Origin: Ruminococcaceae bacterium UBA794
Lineage (GTDB): Bacteria > Bacillota > Clostridia > Oscillospirales > Ruminococcaceae
DNA length: 12,253 nucleotides
Reading direction: 5' to 3'
NCBI GenBank assembly: GCA_002304735.1
Contig: DBIU01000091.1
Span: 1-12,253 of the forward strand
Positions 6,354 through 12,253 of the stretch are shown here, piece by piece. The position numbers were made by a program, and so were the translations under genes. A model generated the notes under the pieces. The model was given only the letters and a program-made list of their open reading frames with translations, did no database searches and was not told the DNA's origin. Within the stretch, counting starts at the first letter, position 1; every line of letters starts with the position of its first letter.

Positions 6354-7274
6354 TTAAATTCTCTTAATCATAAAATCGATAATATCGCGCATAACTTCTT
6401 CCCTGTTCAGCTCGAAAAGAAGCTCGTGGCGCGCCTCGCGGTAAATTCTGAGGTAAACCTCGCAGCCGTGTTCAAGATACTTGACGACGGCGGCGCGGAC
6501 TCCCCTGCCATATTCTCCCACGGGGTCCATACCGCCGCTGAGGAACAAAATCGGAAGATTTGTCGGGGTATTTTCGATAACGGGCGCGGAGTTGCAGCAC
6601 AAAAGCGCGTTTAGAAGGTCGCGATATCCGGCCGTTGTGAACGTGAAATTGCATTTCGGGTCGGCGCAGTACTTGTCAACGCTTTTGTCGTCGCGTGAAA
6701 GCCAATCGTTCGGTGTACGGCGATTTTCGGTTCTGAGGTTGAACACGCCGAAAGCGAGCTTCGTGCAGAGCTTGTGCCGATAAAGCTCGCCGTTAGTTCT
6801 CGCGGCTGCGTCGAGAAACGCCCTGAGCGGCGCCGAGCCGGTTAAACCGCCCGCTGTTCCCATAAAAATCGCGCCGCGAAGCTGTCTTTCGGGATACTTT
6901 GAAACAAAAATCCGCGCAAGAAAGCTGCCCATACTGTGACCGAGCAGGAAATGCGGTATATCGGGAAATTTCATCTCGGCGACGCGCTTCATTCTGTTGA
7001 GGTCGCGAACCATATTAATATAACCGCGCCTGCTGCCGAAATAGCCGAGAAGCTCGTCGCTTGAAACGGAATTTCCGTGACCGAGGTGGTCGTTTCCGCA
7101 AAGCGCGATGTCGTTATCGCACAAAAACTCGGCAAATTCGCGGTATCGTTCGATATATTCGCACATTCCGTGCGACAAAATCAAAAGCGCCTTTGGCTTT
7201 TCGGGCGCGAAAAAGTAGAAGCGAATATCGCAAAGCCCCGAGGAGCTTCTGAAGCTTCCCTTTGTAATTTTCAT
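6354..7274 (-). CDS. Alpha/beta hydrolase (monoacylglycerol lipase / lysophospholipase-like)
   Basis: 306 residues, cytoplasmic, of the serine aminopeptidase S33 / Hydrolase_4 type. Visible are the oxyanion-hole region LSHGMCEY (34-40), HLGHGNS (63-69), the nucleophile elbow GHSMG with Ser114, a cap region, and the probable triad partners Asp250 (GGMDPVG) and His283 (ARHELLFE). Such enzymes cleave acyl esters of glycerol or lysophospholipids; the exact substrate cannot be told. The start is ATG 7274, overlapping the trmB stop by one base (TGATG), so translation is probably coupled; a TTG lies one codon upstream. No terminator separates it from the sufC promoter. Confidence 0.9.
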   Translation of the reverse strand: MKITKGSFRSSSGLCDIRFYFFAPEKPKALLILSHGMCEYIERYREFAEFLCDNDIALCGNDHLGHGNSVSSDELLGYFGSRRGYINMVRDLNRMKRVAEMKFPDIPHFLLGHSMGSFLARIFVSKYPERQLRGAIFMGTAGGLTGSAPLRAFLDAAARTNGELYRHKLCTKLAFGVFNLRTENRRTPNDWLSRDDKSVDKYCADPKCNFTFTTAGYRDLLNALLCCNSAPVIENTPTNLPILFLSGGMDPVGEYGRGVRAAVVKYLEHGCEVYLRIYREARHELLFELNREEVMRDIIDFMIKRI

Positions 7275-7954
7275 CAAAAATCTCTCCCATTGACGGCTTC
7301 GAGCCTGTAAATCGGCTGACCAAGCTCTGTGAAGCGTTTTTCATACTCTGTCATAATATTCCCCTGAAAGCCGCTGTTATGTAAATCAAGGCTGACATTT
7401 TTAAGCGGAAAACCGTTGTTTGAAAGCTGTTCAATCGAGAATTCAAAGAAGTGCATATTATCGGTTTTCTGATGAATTTCCGCATTTTCCTTCATAACCT
7501 TGCGGTATATTTCAAGGAAACGCGCGTGCGTAAGCCTATGAATAGCGTAGCTTTTTTTCGGAAACGGGCAGCTGAAATTAAGGAAAATTCTGTCGATTGC
7601 GTTATCGTGAAACAAATGCTCGAGATATTCCGCCTGACCCAAGCAAAACTTTAGGTTCGGAAGCTGAAGCTTCATCTGTTCTTCCATACCCGTGATGAGA
7701 ACGTTTGGCGTTTTTTCAACGGCGACGAGGTTGATATCGGGATTTTGCCGCGCAAATTCGATGGCGAAGCCGCCCTTGCCGCAGCCGATTTCGAGGAAAA
7801 GCGGGTTGTCGTTGCCGAAAGTTTTTCTGCTGTCGGCGAAAAACTCCTCGGAAAGCGGGTCGTTCGCGTGTTCATTTTGGCACTGCATATAAAGCATAAC
7901 CTCTCTGCAAGCCTCGATACGCTCGTCAAGGTTCTTTTTTCTTCTCATTCTCAT
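7274..7954 (-). CDS. trmB: tRNA (guanine-N7-)-methyltransferase TrmB, divergent
   Basis: 226 residues, normal length. TrmB methylates G46 in the tRNA variable loop using S-adenosylmethionine. Visible: FLEIGCGKGGFAIEFA (SAM-binding motif I, 53-67), VAVEKTPNVL (78-86), NFSCPFPKKSYAIHRLT (126-142), TDN (164-166) and TEYEKRF (202-208). In most TrmB proteins the third motif reads close to NFSDPWPKKRHxKRRLT; here Asp is Cys129, Trp is Phe131 and several basic residues are lost. ATG 7954 is chosen because AAGGAG lies 9 nt upstream; the longer frame up to 8041 enters the MITE and is unlikely. It is the first gene of a pair with the hydrolase. No clear promoter is seen in the 74 bp between start and MITE. 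Confidence 0.9.
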   Translation of the reverse strand: MRMRRKKNLDERIEACREVMLYMQCQNEHANDPLSEEFFADSRKTFGNDNPLFLEIGCGKGGFAIEFARQNPDINLVAVEKTPNVLITGMEEQMKLQLPNLKFCLGQAEYLEHLFHDNAIDRIFLNFSCPFPKKSYAIHRLTHARFLEIYRKVMKENAEIHQKTDNMHFFEFSIEQLSNNGFPLKNVSLDLHNSGFQGNIMTEYEKRFTELGQPIYRLEAVNGRDF

Positions 7955-8028
7955 AGGGAAAATCTCCTTTAGACATAATTTGATAATCAACTCGGCGAAT
8001 AATTCGGACAATTCCGAAATAGATATAA

Positions 8029-8249
8029 GGTAACACCGCATAATTATTTTCGTTCAATCGCGCAGAGATTTTTTCGTCAGAATGAACAAAACGAACGAAG
8101 GAATACTGTATGTAGCGTTTTCCGCGAAGCGGATAATGCGTTCGTGGGAGTTTTAGATATTATGACCGTATGATTTGTTTTACAAATCACACTAAAAATA
8201 TCAAGTGAGTGAATGAAAAAGGCGAAGCCGGTAATTGTGCGGTGTTACC
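8029..8249 (+). mobile_element. MITE-like element, copy A (221 bp)
   Basis: It begins GGTAACACCGCATAATTA and ends with its near-perfect inverted copy (TAATTGTGCGGTGTTACC), an 18-bp terminal inverted repeat with one mismatch. ATAA flanks both ends (8025-8028 and 8250-8253), a 4-bp target duplication. Its first 52 bp and last 48 bp each differ from copy B by one base, whereas the centre is diverged and 50 bp longer. The centre has a hairpin TGATTTGT/ACAAATCA (8171-8189). It encodes no protein. It lies between trmB and the divergent membrane protein gene. Confidence 0.88.
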
Positions 8250-8285
8250 ATAATAAAAAACACGGAAAGCGCAAAGGAGCGGACA

Positions 8286-8963
8286 ATGGAAAATGTGATT
8301 GACTACACCTCGGGAACAATTCCCGAAAAGCTCGCGGACAAGCCGAAGCCTGTTCCGATAACGGAGGTAATCATCGACGGCGAAGCAATCAATGTTACCG
8401 AAGACGAGCCGGAGCTTCCCGAGGAATATTCGCACGTTCGCTCGCCCGAATTGCGGCGCGGCGCGGCGAAAATTTTGATGTCGTTCTCGGCGATTTTGGG
8501 AACAGCCGCCGGGATAATCGCGGTTTTGACGGGAATTTTCGGAGAAACCGCGGGAAAGCTGCTCACGGAGCGTTTTTCGGGCGGATTTCGCGCTGTATTC
8601 GGAACAAGGCTTGCGATAAACGCTTTCAGTCTTATCGCGGAATACCTGCTCGGTTTTTTTGCTCTGGGAGATATTCTGGTATGGATAATTCCGCTGTTTC
8701 TCGGCTTGGGAACGGGACTTACGCTGTCCGCCGCGTGGAGCGGAGCGCTTTTGCCGTCGGCTTTGGGAACGCTTGTCTGCGGGATAATCGGCGCGGCGCT
8801 CTCAAGCGAATTTTCGGAGGAGCTTCGCGGGTTCGCAAACGGAACCTGCCGCCGAAGCGACAATTCTCCCGCGAAAAGGCTGACGCTGAGATTTCTCGCG
8901 CTGCTTGCGGGAACGGCGCTTGCGGCGCTTTACGAGGGAATAATCGCGCAATACGCTCTGTAA
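8286..8963 (+). CDS. Polytopic membrane protein of unknown function
   Basis: 225 residues. The start ATG 8286 has AAGGAG (8274-8279) 6 nt upstream; an in-frame TTG further up lies inside the MITE and is rejected. Residues 1-55 are hydrophilic and acidic. About five hydrophobic segments follow (roughly 62-85, 108-126, 130-150, 153-173, 200-217). The stretch LLGFFALGDILVWIIPLFLGLGTGLTLSAA (as two halves, 121-135 and 136-150) recalls clostridial SpoIIM-like membrane proteins, but the similarity is too weak for a name. It stands alone between a MITE and a convergent gene, with no clear promoter outside the MITE. I do not assign a function. Confidence 0.75.
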   Translation: MENVIDYTSGTIPEKLADKPKPVPITEVIIDGEAINVTEDEPELPEEYSHVRSPELRRGAAKILMSFSAILGTAAGIIAVLTGIFGETAGKLLTERFSGGFRAVFGTRLAINAFSLIAEYLLGFFALGDILVWIIPLFLGLGTGLTLSAAWSGALLPSALGTLVCGIIGAALSSEFSEELRGFANGTCRRSDNSPAKRLTLRFLALLAGTALAALYEGIIAQYAL

Positions 8964-8970
8964 ACTTGAC

Positions 8971-8999
8971 AAAAAAACAGCGCCCGCGAAAGCGAACGC
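8971..8999 (-). terminator. Intrinsic terminator of the small four-cysteine gene
   Basis: On the minus strand GCGTTCGC (8999-8992), TTTC loop, GCGGGCGC (8987-8980) form an 8-bp stem with two G-T pairs, followed by TG and seven Ts (8977-8971). The stem may also halt the convergent membrane protein transcript, but the plus side has no T-tract. Confidence 0.85.
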
Positions 9000-9007
9000 C
9001 TTATGTA

Positions 9008-9223
9008 TCAGAAATCAATTTCGTTAACCGCGGAATTTGCGAGCTGAAGTTCTTTCTTAGGAATTCTCTTGAGCGGATTATAGATAAACTTTTTGCAGGA
9101 ATCGTAAGCCTTAACGTCTCCGAATTTCGAACAAACGATTTTATCGCCCTCGCCCTGAGTTGCCATCTCGCAATACTTGCACGACGGTTTAATATTGTTT
9201 CCAAACAGCTTTTTCTTACCCAT
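9008..9223 (-). CDS. Small four-cysteine, probably zinc-binding protein
   Basis: 71 residues, basic. Cys15, Cys18, Cys31 and Cys43 give CX2C-X12-C-X11-C, a probable zinc-ribbon-like site, followed by KKFIYNPLKRIPKK, which resembles the conserved end of a small clostridial protein family of unknown function. AGGGGG lies 8 nt upstream of the ATG. It is a single-gene unit with its own strong promoter and terminator, which argues that the short frame is a real gene. Function unknown; nucleic-acid or ribosome association is a guess from its size and basic tail. Confidence 0.8.
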   Translation of the reverse strand: MGKKKLFGNNIKPSCKYCEMATQGEGDKIVCSKFGDVKAYDSCKKFIYNPLKRIPKKELQLANSAVNEIDF

Positions 9224-9276
9224 ATCCTAATCCCCCTCTAAAGCTCCGGCGCAAAACCGGAATTTCTTCTACTTTA

Positions 9277-9305
9277 ATTATATCACATAATGCCTAAATT
9301 GTCTA
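9277..9305 (-). promoter_or_regulatory. Promoter of the small four-cysteine gene
   Basis: On the minus strand -35 TAGACA (9305-9300), 17-bp spacer, -10 TATAAT (9282-9277). The leader contains a short hairpin (CCGG...CCGG, 9245-9260) just before the ribosome site; too small to call a riboswitch. Confidence 0.8.
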
Positions 9306-9355
9306 CAACAATTTTTTCAAATTTAACAGGAGGATTTTGTGCATTTTGACTACAA

Positions 9356-10162
9356 TCAGCCCTTTGAGTAAAACGGCTCAAGCTCCTCGACCGTTTTTTT
9401 GCCGAATTCATCGGAAAAAGGAACGATATGAAGCGGGAGAGCGCCGAGAAATTCCTTGCTTGCTTCGCCGAGCTTTGAGAAAACAAGCTGTCTGTCGTCC
9501 GAGAAATCCGCAACGAGGAGATAACCCTGCTCGCCGTTGAGGGTAATGCCGTGAAGCCAAAGCCTGTTAACCTGTTCAATCTCGCCCGCGGTGTTTTTAA
9601 GCTTGTCGGCAAGCTTCTGCGGGAACGGATTGAGCGGATAAAGCTCAAGCGGGGTATCGCCGGTGATAACGCTGCTTGCGTGACCCTTAACGGAGATTTG
9701 CTTTCTCTCGTACCAGCCGGCAACCACGTTTCTTTCGATAACAAGGTTGTCCGTGCCGACATTAATAATCATACCGTTGCAGGCTTTGCCCGTAAGAACG
9801 AAGTCGGCGAGGTTGTCGAAGGTAATCTGAACGGTGTGATAATCCTTTACTCCGCCCCACTTGTCGATAGCGTTTTTATCGGTAAAAACGGGAAAATACT
9901 TGCCCGCGTTTGAGCTGTCGAGGAGGATAAAGTTCATATTTGTGTCGTGCTGCATAGCCATTTCGCCGTTTTCGCCCTTAACAAGCGGCTTTGAGAAATT
10001 CACAACCGCAAGATAATTCGCCTTCATCACGATTTCCTCGCCGAGGCGTGCGGAAAGAGCAGCAACGGCGTGCTTATCGTTCTTATTGACCGAAGCGCGC
10101 TGCGCGAGCAAGCCGTTAAGCGTTGAGTTGTCGATATTTTTGTCAATATTGAGATTAGCCAT
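9356..10162 (-). CDS. SseB family protein
   Basis: 268 residues. It resembles SseB-family proteins (enhanced serine sensitivity), with an N-terminal half of the SseB type (about 12-135: NGLLAQRASVN, AVVNFSKPLVKG, MNFILLDSSNAGKYFPVFTDKNAIDKW, VQITFDNLADFVL) and a C-terminal half (about 150-262: IERNVVAGWYER, QVNRLWLHGITLNGEQGYLLVADF). There is no signal peptide. ATG 10162 has AAGGAG 6 nt upstream; a longer frame to 10189 is less likely. SseB-like proteins often lie near secretion or signalling genes but have no firm biochemical role. It is on the same strand as the VWA and PP2C genes and separated from them by a MITE. No convincing promoter of its own is seen. Confidence 0.8.
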   Translation of the reverse strand: MANLNIDKNIDNSTLNGLLAQRASVNKNDKHAVAALSARLGEEIVMKANYLAVVNFSKPLVKGENGEMAMQHDTNMNFILLDSSNAGKYFPVFTDKNAIDKWGGVKDYHTVQITFDNLADFVLTGKACNGMIINVGTDNLVIERNVVAGWYERKQISVKGHASSVITGDTPLELYPLNPFPQKLADKLKNTAGEIEQVNRLWLHGITLNGEQGYLLVADFSDDRQLVFSKLGEASKEFLGALPLHIVPFSDEFGKKTVEELEPFYSKG

Positions 10163-10198
10163 AAAAAACTCCTTTTTGGGATTATCCATTTGTGTTAA

Positions 10199-10369
10199 GG
10201 TAACACCGCATAATTATTTTCGTTCAATCACGCAGAGATTTTTTCGTCAGATTGTACTAAATCGACGCTGGAATACTTGATGTATTTCGAGGAGATTTGG
10301 TGCAAGGTGACGGAAAAATAACAAGTGAGTGAATGAAAAAGGCGAAGCCGGTAATTGTGCGGTGTTGCC
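10199..10369 (+). mobile_element. MITE-like element, copy B (171 bp)
   Basis: Same left end (GGTAACACCGCATAATTA) and right end (TAATTGTGCGGTGTTGCC) as copy A, in the same orientation. It is flanked by TTAA on both sides (10195-10198 and 10370-10373), a 4-bp target duplication. The centre (10251-10321) is 71 bp against 121 bp in copy A. No open frame. The right-hand TTAA supplies the stop codon of the PP2C gene. Confidence 0.88.
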
Positions 10370-11176
10370 TTAAAGAACCGCAGCGACCGAGATATCGTCC
10401 CTGCTGCCGCAGCGCGAGCGAGTTCTGAGATGTTCGCCGAGAGCGTTTGCCGTGCCGTCTCCGACGGCTTTGAGAACGCGCTTTCCAAAGCTGAAAAAAT
10501 CGTCCTCGTTGAGAAACGAGTTAATAAGCCCGTCGCTTGAAAGCACGATGCCCGAAAACGGCTTATTCTCGTAAAAGAAGCGAAATCCGGAGATAGCGTC
10601 GCTGTCGCAGAGCGAAGTCGTGAGGTTGCCGACAAGCTTCGGGTCGTCGGGAACGGGCGAAATCATCTTGCCGTTATCGAGCGCGCAGAAATTCCCGTCG
10701 CCGATTTGCAGACCGAAGCAGCCTTTTTCGGTCATACACCCGACAATAAGCGTCGCTCCGTACATAACCTCGTTCGAGATGCCGCCAAACTTGTCGTAAA
10801 TCGCCTTTTCCCCCGCATTAAGCGGAAAAAGTCCGATATGCGCGGCAATTTCGCCGTTCCAGCCGCAAATAATATTCGCGGCAATTCTGCGGGCTGCGTT
10901 TTGCGGATTATTGAGAAATATTTCATCAAGGCTGCCGTTGCGCTCGCTGAAATCGCAGATAGAGCGTATCGCGACCCTTGTCGCCATTTCGCTGCCTGCG
11001 GCGGAGCGGAAATGCTTCTCGCTTCCGTGACCGTCGGAAACGGCGGCGACGGCGAAATTATCTCCGAGAAAAACGCGCGCGCTGTCCTGACATTCAGAGC
11101 CTGTTTCCTCGTGAGAAGCGCCGCGAACGGACAAAGCGCAGCCCGTAAACCTGCTTTTTTTGCCGATATTCTTCAT
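10370..11176 (-). CDS. PP2C-type protein phosphatase
   Basis: 268 residues, cytoplasmic. PP2C enzymes remove phosphate from Ser/Thr using two metal ions. Metal-site motifs are present in order: CQD (29-31), SDGHG with Asp48 (47-51), YGATL (139-143), IGDG (158-161), SSDGL with Asp215 (213-217) and the C-terminal GSRDDIS (257-263). It matches the compact PP2C_2 type found with VWA proteins. It starts 11 bp after the VWA stop with only a weak ribosome site, so translation is probably coupled. The stop codon TAA lies in the target duplication of MITE copy B, yet the catalytic domain is complete. Confidence 0.9.
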   Translation of the reverse strand: MKNIGKKSRFTGCALSVRGASHEETGSECQDSARVFLGDNFAVAAVSDGHGSEKHFRSAAGSEMATRVAIRSICDFSERNGSLDEIFLNNPQNAARRIAANIICGWNGEIAAHIGLFPLNAGEKAIYDKFGGISNEVMYGATLIVGCMTEKGCFGLQIGDGNFCALDNGKMISPVPDDPKLVGNLTTSLCDSDAISGFRFFYENKPFSGIVLSSDGLINSFLNEDDFFSFGKRVLKAVGDGTANALGEHLRTRSRCGSRDDISVAAVL

Positions 11177-11187
11177 CAGACCGTTTA

Positions 11188-11925
11188 TTACCAGCCTTCT
11201 TCAATATCCGCGCTTATCTCGTCGCTCTCGGCAAATTCGCGGATTTGTTCGGCGGCGGATTCCTGCTTTGTGCGGAAATCCTCCTCGGTTTCGGCGAGAC
11301 GCATACTCTTGCTGCCGATTTGCGAGGAAGTGACCGCGACGAACTTGACGAGTTTAGCGAGGGCTTCGCCGTTGTGCGCGGTAACAACGCTGTCGGGATT
11401 GCCCGTGAAGCGCGAGAGAATATCAAAGTCCGCGTCCTCGCCGATAGCGACGGCGGCCTTGATGCCCGCGGCATACCAGCGGTTTTTGCGAAGCTCGTCC
11501 AGACCTTTTTCAAAGTTATCCGTAGGATAGCCGTCGGACATAAGAATCATAACGGGCGCAAAGGAAAGCGACGGCGAGTTCATAAAGCTGCTGCGTGAAA
11601 GCTTTGAGGAAAGCTCGGAGAAAGCGCTTCCGAGGTCGGTAACGTTCTCCGCGTCAAGCGGCTTCCACTCGAAATCCTCAACGGAAATAGGCTCGCTGTA
11701 CATCCACTCGCTGCCGCCCGAGAACTTAAGAACGGCGATTTTGATATCCGCGTCAGCGCCGCCGATACCGCGGATTTCGGGGATAAGCTCCTCCATAACG
11801 GAGTTAACCGTGCCGATTTTAGAGCCGCCCATACTGCCGGAGCAGTCTATGAGAAAAAAGAGAACCATTGACTTTTTCGCAATTTCTTCCGCGTCGTCAA
11901 ACGGATTGATAGGTTTATCCGACAT
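11188..11925 (-). CDS. VWA domain protein (TerY-like)
   Basis: 245 residues, cytoplasmic. A von Willebrand A domain spans about 18-200, with a complete MIDAS: DCSGSMGG (Asp27, Ser29, Ser31), Thr96 in VTDLG, and Asp131 in MSDG. A charged helical tail follows (210-245). The MIDAS Mg2+ site mediates protein contacts. Its closest look is TerY: a VWA protein that forms a set with a PP2C phosphatase and a kinase. The start ATG 11925 has AGGAGG 6 nt upstream and a strong promoter. It is the first gene of the VWA-PP2C(-SseB) unit. No kinase gene lies in the window. Confidence 0.9.
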   Translation of the reverse strand: MSDKPINPFDDAEEIAKKSMVLFFLIDCSGSMGGSKIGTVNSVMEELIPEIRGIGGADADIKIAVLKFSGGSEWMYSEPISVEDFEWKPLDAENVTDLGSAFSELSSKLSRSSFMNSPSLSFAPVMILMSDGYPTDNFEKGLDELRKNRWYAAGIKAAVAIGEDADFDILSRFTGNPDSVVTAHNGEALAKLVKFVAVTSSQIGSKSMRLAETEEDFRTKQESAAEQIREFAESDEISADIEEGW

Positions 11926-11957
11926 AAAAACCCTCCTCGTGATTAATATACTTTATT

Positions 11958-11986
11958 ATTATATCACAATTTCGCGTAAAAGTCAA
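11958..11986 (-). promoter_or_regulatory. Promoter of the VWA-PP2C operon
   Basis: On the minus strand -35 TTGACT (11986-11981), exact 17-bp spacer, -10 TATAAT (11963-11958). The leader to ATG 11925 is short and shows no obvious regulatory structure. Confidence 0.9.
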
Positions 11987-12035
11987 TACAGAACGACGTT
12001 TTGAAGCAGACGGCGGGAAAAATTCAGTCAGGCAC

Positions 12036-12064
12036 TTGAAATTTCGGAAGAAATGTGGTAGAAT
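12036..12064 (+). promoter_or_regulatory. Promoter of rnpB
   Basis: -35 TTGAAA (12036-12041), 17-bp spacer, -10 TAGAAT (12059-12064). Transcription should begin near 12071. It is divergent from the VWA promoter, with 49 bp between the two -35 boxes. Confidence 0.85.
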
Positions 12065-12070
12065 AATAAG

Positions 12071-12253
12071 GTAATTGAGCGCTGTTCGTTATATAATCGC
12101 GGGGCGTGCGAACGCCATGAGGAAAGTCCGGGCATCACAGAGCGGGATAGCTGACAACATCAGCCGAGGGTGACCTTAGGGCAAGTGCAACAGAGATATA
12201 CCGCGGCGACTGGTTTCAGCCGCCGTAAGGGTGGAAAGGCGAGGTAAGAGCTC
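12071..12253 (+). ncRNA. rnpB: RNase P RNA, 5' part (runs off the window)
   Basis: The catalytic RNA of RNase P, which removes 5' leaders from pre-tRNAs. Universally conserved segments are present in order: GAGGAAAGTCCGGGC (12119-12133, 5' strand of helix P4), ACAGAGCGGGATAGC, AGGGCAAGTGCAACAGAGATA (in two parts, 12178-12198), CCGTAAGGGTGGAAAGGCGAGG, and GGTAAGAG near the end. The arrangement looks like the common type A RNA. The 3' half, including the partner strands of P1 and P4, lies beyond the window. The 5' end is estimated from the promoter. Confidence 0.96.

Noticed and set aside
8029..8249. MITE copy A as a structured regulatory RNA or riboswitch of the downstream gene
   Set aside because: The same arms occur in copy B upstream of no plus-strand gene, and both copies have terminal inverted repeats and target duplications, so a mobile element explains them better.
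9244..9261. Leader hairpin as a riboswitch
   Set aside because: Only a 4-5 bp stem, with no conserved aptamer elements.

Overview
The window looks like chromosomal DNA from a Gram-positive clostridium of the Oscillospirales/Ruminococcus type. This is an inference. It rests on a minimal SufC-SufB iron-sulfur pair, a PadR/HAAS/DUF4097 operon, strong AGGAGG ribosome sites, TTGACx-17-TATAAT promoters and a bacterial RNase P RNA. No phage, plasmid or CRISPR genes are visible.

Layout. (1) Bases 1-400 are non-coding: a small hairpin, two tandem copies of a ~110 bp repeat, and a terminator-like hairpin at 365-390. (2) 489-4016 (+) is one operon: a promoter with repeated TACCTTGT motifs, a small PadR repressor, a membrane protein with an N-terminal HAAS (DUF1700-like) domain, and two DUF4097 beta-solenoid proteins, one with an N-terminal membrane anchor and one without. 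A terminator follows at 4065-4098. (3) 4202-4519 is a cluster of back-to-back hairpins with no gene. (4) 4613-6276 (-) holds sufB and sufC, transcribed from a promoter at 6317-6345. (5) 6354-7954 (-) holds an alpha/beta hydrolase and trmB, overlapping by one base. (6) 8029-8249 is a MITE-like element; a polytopic membrane protein gene (8286-8963, +) follows. (7) 9008-9223 (-) encodes a small four-cysteine protein with its own promoter and terminator. (8) 9356-11925 (-) holds, in transcription order, a VWA protein, a PP2C-type phosphatase, a second MITE copy, and an SseB-like protein. (9) From about 12071 (+) rnpB begins and runs off the window, with its promoter back to back with that of the VWA gene.

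How the genes fit together. The PadR-HAAS-DUF4097 operon resembles a self-regulated envelope-sensing module. PadR would repress its own promoter, the HAAS protein sits in the membrane, and the two solenoids probably work on opposite sides of it. The VWA-PP2C pair resembles two thirds of a TerY-P type phospho-signalling set, with no kinase in the window. The SufC-SufB pair is the SMS-like minimal Fe-S assembly machine. The clearest discovery-type signal is a pair of short non-autonomous elements (221 and 171 bp) with matching terminal inverted repeats and 4-bp target duplications. One of them sits exactly at the stop codon of the PP2C gene.
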